Positions 37,448 through 42,979 of a DNA stretch of 42,979 nucleotides are shown piece after piece. The DNA comes from a virus. The stretch's first letter is position 1; each line of letters starts with the position of its first letter. Both the position numbers and the translations under genes were made by a program. Below the pieces are notes generated by a model, which did no database searches, was not told the origin of the DNA, and saw nothing but the letters and a program-made list of their open reading frames with translations. Location of the stretch: positions 1-42,979 of IMG/VR virus record IMGVR_UViG_3300024353_000014; one strand, 5' to 3'.

Positions 37448-37518
37448 TTTTGTAAACGATGCATCTCGAGGTGCTATTTGATACATGATAGACCCCTATT
37501 TTCCGGTCAGTTGATACA

Positions 37519-37941
37519 TTAAGCATCATAGAATCTTTGTGTTTTGAACCGGATTATTCCACCATAAAACAGCTTGTTGCTTACGGTGATTTGCCCAGGT
37601 GAATGAAAAGTCCAGTGTATGTCTTTCACTGAGCCAGTGAGGGTCCGGTCAGCCATCACAGCATCAATCACAGCTCCGGTGAGAGCAGAGATATCTGAGA
37701 ACCAATTCGCTGGCACAGTCTCCCGGATAATGATATATACGTCAAACGTGCCCACGAGGAGGAATTGATCTAAAGATATCTTTGTGGCTTCTTCCTCGGG
37801 AGGCTCAATTATTGCCAGGGGAAGCTTTGAGAGTCTGAAGCTGGATGTTTTACCCGCGAACACCTTCTTGATAGTTGAAATACCTTCCAGTAACGCAACC
37901 ATCTTAGTCACGATCGCTTCATAAGCTGTGTTGTAGGGCAT
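37519..37941 (-). CDS. Tail completion/terminator protein (140 aa)
   Basis: YNTAYEAIVTKMVALLEGISTIKKV, PLAIIEPPEEEAT, and VGTFDVYIIIRETVPANWF show the alpha-beta layout of tail terminator (gpU/minor tail) proteins; VNKLFYGGII-like final strands. Overlaps the HK97 gp10-like gene by one base, the usual neck-to-tail order. Confidence 0.6.
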   Translation of the reverse strand: MPYNTAYEAIVTKMVALLEGISTIKKVFAGKTSSFRLSKLPLAIIEPPEEEATKISLDQFLLVGTFDVYIIIRETVPANWFSDISALTGAVIDAVMADRTLTGSVKDIHWTFHSPGQITVSNKLFYGGIIRFKTQRFYDA

Positions 37942-38372
37942 TAGTCAGTTCTCCAAACCATTCGCCAAAATCGAGGGATCTCTCTTCTCGTGGCTTCTGC
38001 TGTTTGCCGGACAAAAGGTTGAGGCTTTGTTCCAGGATGATGCACATACTTTGCGAAAACCACTCGGCCGCCTATCTCGAAGCGTAGTGCTTGAGCAGCT
38101 ACAGGCTCAATAAGGTGAGGCATTGTTCCTTCCTCAACGAATATTGCATAGTCGACTGTGGGCCCAATTAGACAGTGAAAGCCAGTAACTAGCTTCAGGA
38201 TGCTTCTAGCCATTCGACCTGTGCGCTTAGGCGCTTTCTTAACCATTGTCCTGTGGGCGAAGTCGCCAGTTAAGTTGACTAGTTCCATCAGTTTCCGGTT
38301 GACTTTGTCAGGCCAAAGCGACACGTGTGTTCCTGTTTGCTCTATTACCACTGATATCATACTATCACTCAA
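37941..38372 (-). CDS. HK97 gp10-like neck/tail-joining protein (143 aa)
   Basis: VKKAPKRTGRMARSI, VDYAIFVEEGTMPHLIEP, ALRFEIGGRVVFAKYVHHPGTKPQPFVRQT are the family hallmarks. First in-frame start TTG at 38372; ATG at 38360 also possible. Acts at the head-tail joint. Confidence 0.8.
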   Translation of the reverse strand: MSDSMISVVIEQTGTHVSLWPDKVNRKLMELVNLTGDFAHRTMVKKAPKRTGRMARSILKLVTGFHCLIGPTVDYAIFVEEGTMPHLIEPVAAQALRFEIGGRVVFAKYVHHPGTKPQPFVRQTAEATRREIPRFWRMVWRTD

Positions 38373-38895
38373 GTTTGAAATAACCCACTCGCTGAGCTAG
38401 ACGTCGCATGTGAAAGCCAATAGACCCCATACAAGTCATAGTTATGTCTTTCAACGTGTTGCCATGCATCTCGATGAGCCATTCATTGCAGCATTTGAGG
38501 CGGTGGGGATCTACTTTACAAAGGAGATGTTCAACATGCGAACACTCTCGTCCTTTACCATTGACGTCTAGTTTGGTGATGTCAGGATTAGCGCGTGTGA
38601 GTAGTTGCTCGAAATGCTCGGGTGTTTGCACAGCCATGTGAATAGGCACAACCTTTCCAGCCCCCAGGATAGTGTCCACGTTTTTGACGAGTTGATCGTA
38701 TATTTTGGGCTCGGATTCAACTGCGAAGACTTTACGAGCGCCTTTCTGGAGAAAAAAGTCAGCTGTAGATCCCACGTCAGCGCCTATGTCCAGCACTACT
38801 TTCTTACGGTAGTCGACACAGCCATACATGAGGTCATAACGCTGAAAGTCTTCCGTACGATCAAAGGGGTTCCTGATTCTAAGATGATTAGTCAT
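38365..38895 (-). CDS. FkbM-type SAM methyltransferase, copy 2 (176 aa)
   Basis: KKVVLDIGADVGSTADFFLQKGARKVFAVESE (motif I) is nearly identical to the copy at 30922; the rest diverges (DVNGKGRECSHVEHLL, NEWLIEMHGN). Lies between neck genes. Paralogy within one genome implies two acceptors or sequential methylation. Confidence 0.7.
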   Translation of the reverse strand: MTNHLRIRNPFDRTEDFQRYDLMYGCVDYRKKVVLDIGADVGSTADFFLQKGARKVFAVESEPKIYDQLVKNVDTILGAGKVVPIHMAVQTPEHFEQLLTRANPDITKLDVNGKGRECSHVEHLLCKVDPHRLKCCNEWLIEMHGNTLKDITMTCMGSIGFHMRRLAQRVGYFKLE

Positions 38896-38980
38896 TGTGA
38901 GTGGGAAGGTGTGTCAGCCATCTTCTGCTTGGTCGCCTGAAGAGAAAGGAGAAGAAATTGGAACTGACACATCCATCCGG

Positions 38981-39262
38981 TCAGGTTGCTATTACAGCAA
39001 ATTCCCGGCTGATTACCCAAGTGTTGGCGCCGAGAACAGCTGTCCACACAATCTTATAGTTACCAGCTACGCCTCCTGCAGGTATTGTGAAATCAGTATA
39101 GAAAAGCTCATCAGCATCGTCCCACGTGGGGTCGTCATCTGTGAAGATTGAAACGCCAGCAGCGTTGGTGACAACTATCGAGTTGCTTGTCGGCTCTACA
39201 ATTGCGTCGTCAAAGTCTTTGAACTGACATTTATACCGGATTGTTTCACCTAAATAGACCAT
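38981..39262 (-). CDS. Ig-like beta-sandwich protein (93 aa)
   Basis: MVYLGETIRYKCQFKDFDDA, then PAGGVAGNYKIVWTAVLGANTW: repeated beta strands as in small Ig-like virion proteins. ATG behind AGGAGAAAATGAAAGA. In the neck region; may be a stopper or decoration protein. The 85 bases to the next gene hold only a 20-codon frame of doubtful value. Confidence 0.5.
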   Translation of the reverse strand: MVYLGETIRYKCQFKDFDDAIVEPTSNSIVVTNAAGVSIFTDDDPTWDDADELFYTDFTIPAGGVAGNYKIVWTAVLGANTWVISREFAVIAT

Positions 39263-39266
39263 TCTT

Positions 39267-39371
39267 TCATTTTCTCCTGTGAGAGCCAGTCCAGTAACTA
39301 TGTCCGCAGGATGGACATTTGTTCTGGTTTACATCAAATAGTCTGCCACAATTAGGGCAGGTTCTATTCAT
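39267..39371 (-). CDS. Zinc-ribbon mini-protein (34 aa)
   Basis: ATG at 39371 close behind AAAGGT. MNRTCPNCGRLFDVNQNKCP then SCGHSYWTGSHRRK: two CxxC pairs spaced 11 residues, a complete minimal ribbon. It is in the structural block, four bases after the upstream frame ends. Confidence 0.65.
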   Translation of the reverse strand: MNRTCPNCGRLFDVNQNKCPSCGHSYWTGSHRRK

Positions 39372-39375
39372 ACCT

Positions 39376-39917
39376 TTACTCGACAAAAATAATCACTGGG
39401 AAGGGGGTGAGCATCACCGTCTCTTTCAACGGTTCTAGCTCACCCACGTGGTTATGCTTTCGCATAATGCACTGGGAGGAAGGGGGAAAGTGAAAAACCC
39501 CCTTCCAGGTTATGTACGACTCTGGGTGTACTGATGTCGAGACAGTACCATGAGGTAATATAAGCGGCGCTCGTCTAACCGGTTTCTCAGGAACCCCCCC
39601 GATCGTAATGGAAGAGGTGGAGGGGTCAACCAAGCTCGTTGGGTTGCCTATGTATGAAGCTACACTTTCCAGGTTGCCTCCGCAACGTGGATGGCAGTAG
39701 CCCGGCCTAGCCTGTCACACACATAGTCCTCAACTGTCGGTGACGTGGCGCCTTGGTGTGGCATCGTGATATAGTGAGGGGGGAAATGGGATCTGGGGGG
39801 GAAAACTGAGGCACCAACACGACACCCATCCTTGCCGAGTGAAGCCTCAAATTCCCACTCTAATGCTTGGAACTGATTTCTTGGTTCTGGTGTTTGCGTT
39901 CTAGATGCAGTGTTTTC
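39376..39917 (-). pseudogene. Broken or frameshifted gene (two overlapping open frames)
   Basis: Frame 1 (39917-39660): ALEWEFEASLGKDGCRVGAS ... VEDYVCDRLGRATAIHVAEA, no usual start. Frame 2 (39714-39376): NLESVASYIGNPTSLVDPST ... KGVFHFPPSSQCIMRKHNHV, first start TTG at 39633. Both look protein-like and join if the frame moves by -1 near GCAACCTGGAAAGTG; no standard slippery site is present. C7 and C6 tracts upstream are error-prone. Probably a tail protein disrupted by mutation or assembly errors. Confidence 0.45.
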
Positions 39918-39943
39918 TTACTCTGTATTTCAGAGATAAATAA

Positions 39944-42043
39944 TTACTCCTCTTCCAGCGTAAGTGTGGCTAGGAGTTTCGCTAGATCTAAGTCTTTTAC
40001 GAGGCTGACTTGTGTTGTTGAGGCAAGTAGCTTGTCGACCTCGAGCACTGTTAAGAGCTCACTGAGCGTCAAAGTCTTCGCTAGCACTATCTGAGTGAGT
40101 GTTCCAAAAAACGGACCAAACATCGACGCGCTGACTAGATCGGCTAGTTGGAGTGCCTCAGAAAATGTCCGGTGAGAAGCCCACGCATGTGCACTTGCAT
40201 CTGTGAGTAGAAGTTGGTCAGTTATGTATTTGGATATTGAAAAAACAGGTTGAGGATGAGTTAGCGTCAAAGTGTCCTGGAGCGATCGTGTTAGCACCCG
40301 GACTCGAGACACTGAATCCAGCAGCTGAAGAGTATCAGTTAAAGACCTTCGGATCGCATGCGCGCGCGCAACTGTATCAGCCATCTGCATCTGAGTGGTC
40401 AGGTGCTTGTGCCAAACCATAGCGCCTCTGGACCACAGGTCTTGAAGGCTGATGTTCTCAGTGAGTATTTTACCCACCTTCTTGATCACGCTGTCCGTTA
40501 TGGTCAGGTAATCGGTTTCGCCATGGGTGATTAGACCATAGTGCAGTGTCACAGTCGGCGCTAGGTCATTCACGTTCAGGGATTCTGATAATGTTCTGAG
40601 CAGGGTTTGTCTGCGGATTACATTGTCAGAGAAGACCATGCTTTCCTGTAATTGCCTTTTAGCAGTCCAATCACGAGCAAACACATCGCTCATCTGTAAT
40701 TGCTCAGCCAGTTGTCTTCTAGCATCCCAAGTCCTGGAAAAAGCATCACCTAGCTGAAGGGTTTCCGTCAGTGTCCTGCCTTTGAAGATTCGTCCTGTGT
40801 GGATATCAGCCAGGTTCAATGTGTCTGAAAAAGTCCTGTGGATTACTCGTGAGGCAGCGTAAGAGTCAGCGAGCTGTAGTGCTTCTGAGAAGGCTCTCGC
40901 AGTTGCTTTGATGATGGTGTCTTGGAGTTGAAGGTTTTCAGTTTCCACTATGCTAGATGCTTTGAGGATGCTGTCACCGAAGTACAATGTTTCGGTCAGT
41001 TGTTTGCCTTTGAAAAGCCTGTGCGCCTCATCATCGTTGAGGTTCAGTGTTTCCGAATATGTTTTGTGAATTGCCCTGGATTTAATGTAAGAGTCTGCCA
41101 GCTGCAGATTATTGGTGAAGGTTCGCCTAGTTGATTTGACCAGGCTATCTTGGAACTGTAACTCATCTGACAGCACTATGCCAGCGGCTTTGATGACTGA
41201 GTCCACTAGGCTCAATGTTTCAGTCATGGTCTTGGACTTGAAAATTCGGTGTGTCCGACTGTCAGCCATCACAATCGTGTCGGAATAAGTTTTGTGAATT
41301 GTCCGGGAGGCAGTTTGAATATCTGCTAGTTGTAAGCTGTCAGATAGTTGGCGATGAGCATCATATATTTTGGAAAAGGCATCTGCGAGTTGTAAAGTGT
41401 CCTGGACAGTCTTATGATAATGGATATGGCGTGAGGCGATATCGCCTAGCTGCAGATTGTCTGAGATGAATATGGATGGTGCTTTAACCAGAGCGTCCTG
41501 CAGTTGCAGTGTATCAGTAACCGTCTTGTGAACTAATCTGAAAGCAGTCCGGACGTCAACTAACTGCAGGGTGCTTGATAGTTGACGTTTAGCTACCCAA
41601 GTCCTGGAGAAGACATCGGTGAGTAAAAGTGTGTCCTGCAGGGTTTTATGATAGGTGATTTTGCGCTCAACTGTGTCGCCTAGCTGCAAGATATCTGAGA
41701 TAAATATAGAGGGGGCTTTGATCAGAGCGCCCGTCAGATTCAATGTTTCCTGCTGGCTTTTGACAAGCTGATCAAAATCTAGGAGGCTACCTGATTCGCC
41801 TTCTGTGGCTGTGTCAATTTGATAGGCGTTCCCCCAGCCTACAGCAGTTGCCTTAATCGAGTCACCATTGTGAACTGTGCCCTCATTGGTTAGTGTAACC
41901 TGGTACTCGCCATAGGAATTGGTGTAGACAGTTTTCTCAAATACTTGAGTGACGTCTTCGACCTTGACTTCAATGTTGTTAGCTGGGCTGCCATCTCTGA
42001 GCAGTTTTCCCCACACAGGCCAAGGATGAGTGAGCGCGGTCAA
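39944..42043 (-). CDS. Repeat-rich tail fibre (699 aa)
   Basis: Residues 1-85 form an Ig/carboxypeptidase-regulatory-like domain (VWGKLLRDGSPANNIEVKVE, TNSYGEYQVTL). Then about 28 tandem units of roughly 20 residues with the core DTLQLAD or ETLNLND (alternating with an aromatic/basic linker such as HKTYS or RTWDARRQLS), to about residue 640; a short acidic C terminus ends LTLEEE. Repeats of this kind build long beta-solenoid or coiled fibres. TTG start behind GAGG. Lies between the adhesin and neck genes. Confidence 0.75.
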   Translation of the reverse strand: MTALTHPWPVWGKLLRDGSPANNIEVKVEDVTQVFEKTVYTNSYGEYQVTLTNEGTVHNGDSIKATAVGWGNAYQIDTATEGESGSLLDFDQLVKSQQETLNLTGALIKAPSIFISDILQLGDTVERKITYHKTLQDTLLLTDVFSRTWVAKRQLSSTLQLVDVRTAFRLVHKTVTDTLQLQDALVKAPSIFISDNLQLGDIASRHIHYHKTVQDTLQLADAFSKIYDAHRQLSDSLQLADIQTASRTIHKTYSDTIVMADSRTHRIFKSKTMTETLSLVDSVIKAAGIVLSDELQFQDSLVKSTRRTFTNNLQLADSYIKSRAIHKTYSETLNLNDDEAHRLFKGKQLTETLYFGDSILKASSIVETENLQLQDTIIKATARAFSEALQLADSYAASRVIHRTFSDTLNLADIHTGRIFKGRTLTETLQLGDAFSRTWDARRQLAEQLQMSDVFARDWTAKRQLQESMVFSDNVIRRQTLLRTLSESLNVNDLAPTVTLHYGLITHGETDYLTITDSVIKKVGKILTENISLQDLWSRGAMVWHKHLTTQMQMADTVARAHAIRRSLTDTLQLLDSVSRVRVLTRSLQDTLTLTHPQPVFSISKYITDQLLLTDASAHAWASHRTFSEALQLADLVSASMFGPFFGTLTQIVLAKTLTLSELLTVLEVDKLLASTTQVSLVKDLDLAKLLATLTLEEE

Positions 42044-42055
42044 TCAATCCTCAAC

Positions 42056-42979
42056 CTAGTATTCATGATTCCACGTGTCAACCACATTGATGAAGAGCCA
42101 TACGTAATCATTCATAGCATTTACGACGTGGGAAGTATCATCAATGTGATACCCGTAGATGAATCCATACTCGCTTCCATTCGCATATTCCAGGACAATC
42201 ACAGTCCAGCTAATTGATTCACTGTTCAAGCTAGCGTTGACCTCAGCTAGAGTATGTGTTAAATCTCGTCCCCACGCAGCCACTTGGTTCCAGCCCACCG
42301 CTAAGTTTGTGGGTGGCCTGACACCTGTCCCTCTCATAACAAGCTGGCTACTCCAACTCCGGGTACTGGCTATGCGCGTGTAATTGTTCCAGGTTTCCTC
42401 GATGTCGCTTAGGACATCAGGATATGAAACTAGCCAGCCGTTGTCCGCCCACATACTGAAGTTTTCAGTTCCCCCAGTGTCATCATAGTACCATGCGCCT
42501 ATTCCATCGCCATCAACCTTAAGGGCAATATAGTATGTTTCCCCCGCCACGATGTTGGCTGAGCCTGTTTGAAGGTTCCAAGTAACTGGAAGAGCCCACA
42601 CAGGGTCGACGATTGTAGAGTCCACGTCTTTACCCTGGCTTTCAGCCAGCCAGTGTCCTGTGGAGTTGTAGAGGGCGAAGAAGACCTTGTCAGATGGGTC
42701 GTTTACATCCATGCAGATTTGCACAGTAGTTAAGTCGATAGTGCGATTCGCCACTATTTTGACAGCGTAGAGAGTGGTGGAATTCAATACTTGTTTGTTT
42801 GCACCTTGCGGATAGTAACTTAAAGCGTCTTCTGCGCGTTCCTGGAGAAGCGCCTCAAAGAGACCTGGTGTATTTCTGACGACGCCGATACCTCCGTATT
42901 CAATGACGTGCACTTTACCGTAGTCAGTGTCCTCGAGCACTACTCTGAAGACGCGAGTTTCATTCCATTCCCGAACCAT
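42056..42979 (-). CDS. C-terminal part of the giant adhesin (307 aa visible)
   Basis: Open from the last base of the window; the frame is in phase with the open frame ending at base 1, so this is most likely the continuation rather than a new gene, although the first codon happens to be ATG. Contains a beta-sandwich (SYYPQGANKQVLNSTTLYAV ... GETYYIALKVDGDGIGAWYY) and a C-terminal domain with NLAVGWNQVAAWGRDLTHTL. Ends TAG, 12 bases before the fibre start. Confidence 0.7.
   Translation of the reverse strand: MVREWNETRVFRVVLEDTDYGKVHVIEYGGIGVVRNTPGLFEALLQERAEDALSYYPQGANKQVLNSTTLYAVKIVANRTIDLTTVQICMDVNDPSDKVFFALYNSTGHWLAESQGKDVDSTIVDPVWALPVTWNLQTGSANIVAGETYYIALKVDGDGIGAWYYDDTGGTENFSMWADNGWLVSYPDVLSDIEETWNNYTRIASTRSWSSQLVMRGTGVRPPTNLAVGWNQVAAWGRDLTHTLAEVNASLNSESISWTVIVLEYANGSEYGFIYGYHIDDTSHVVNAMNDYVWLFINVVDTWNHEY

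Larger units (their letters stand above)
37189..37518. promoter_or_regulatory. Gene-free control region B
   Basis: 330 bases. Contains the SD and leader of the tube gene, the GCGCGCGC-rich palindrome GGCGCGCGCGCC (37280-37291), arms AATAACTAT/ATAGTTATT (37325-37333, 37355-37363), an 18-base perfect palindrome, the 44-base element B, and A/T-rich stretches that could serve as promoter. No convincing gene. Confidence 0.55.

Noticed and set aside
38896-38980. 20-codon frame starting MDVSVPISSP
   Set aside because: Too short, weak upstream SD, no motif and no clear coupling to its neighbours.

Overview
The window reads as a complete, circularly permuted genome of a tailed virus (HK97-fold, Caudoviricetes-type), most likely infecting an archaeon. 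Archaeal indications: TATA-like boxes about 25-30 bases before predicted transcript starts, poly-T terminators, DUF2341-type secreted adhesin architecture, many tiny CxxC zinc proteins, and signal-anchor proteins of archaeal style. The host lineage cannot be fixed from the sequence. Starts are ATG, GTG and very often TTG, usually behind Shine-Dalgarno (SD) motifs such as GGAGGTGA. The left and right window ends lie inside one reading frame that stays open and in phase if the ends are joined, so the ends look like an arbitrary cut in a circle.

Layout. (1) Late module, all on the minus strand, running from about 16.2 kb down to 1 and, through the circle, from 42.98 kb down to 29.0 kb: a 119-aa protein, Dam-like methylase, small membrane protein, transglutaminase-like protein, probable small terminase, large terminase, two overlapping small genes (one extremely basic), portal, prohead protease fused to scaffold, major capsid protein, two glycosyltransferases, head-tail adaptor, membrane/holin-like proteins, a structural protein, a second transglutaminase-like protein, a giant DUF2341/propeller adhesin, a repeat-rich fibre, neck and tail-completion proteins, FkbM-type methyltransferase, tail tube protein, tape-measure chaperones with a -1 frameshift site, tape measure, distal tail proteins, a second FkbM methyltransferase and a DNA methyltransferase with an unusual internal repeat. 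(2) Early/regulatory module A, minus strand, 24.8 down to 16.4 kb: compact tyrosine recombinase, MazG-like enzyme, two possible DNA-binding/replication proteins, MT-A70 methyltransferase and many very small zinc-binding proteins in tightly overlapping cistrons. (3) Early module B, plus strand, 25.1 to 29.1 kb: about 17 small genes, mostly of unknown function.

Regulatory structure is rich. A predicted three-way-junction RNA (24929-24995) sits in the divergent control region. Its central 13-mer GAGGAAACCAAGC recurs as the mRNA leader of three genes (25087, 27431, 4793 minus strand), twice inside a 44-base promoter-leader cassette with identical spacing. A 44-base element with a C8 tract occurs in inverted orientation in two gene-free regions (16.25 and 37.4 kb). 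Stable hairpins follow the capsid and tail-tube genes and precede the 189-aa structural gene.

Functionally, head and tail assembly is complete and recognisable. No polymerase, helicase or primase is recognisable, so replication probably relies on the host plus one or both unassigned proteins at 20.2-21.8 kb. Three DNA methyltransferases of different classes without nucleases suggest anti-restriction or epigenetic marking. Two glycosyltransferases and two FkbM methyltransferases placed inside the structural operon suggest glycan decoration of virions or of the host surface. Two reading frames appear broken (the adhesin near 2.55 kb; 39.4-39.9 kb), either by mutation or by homopolymer errors in the assembly.
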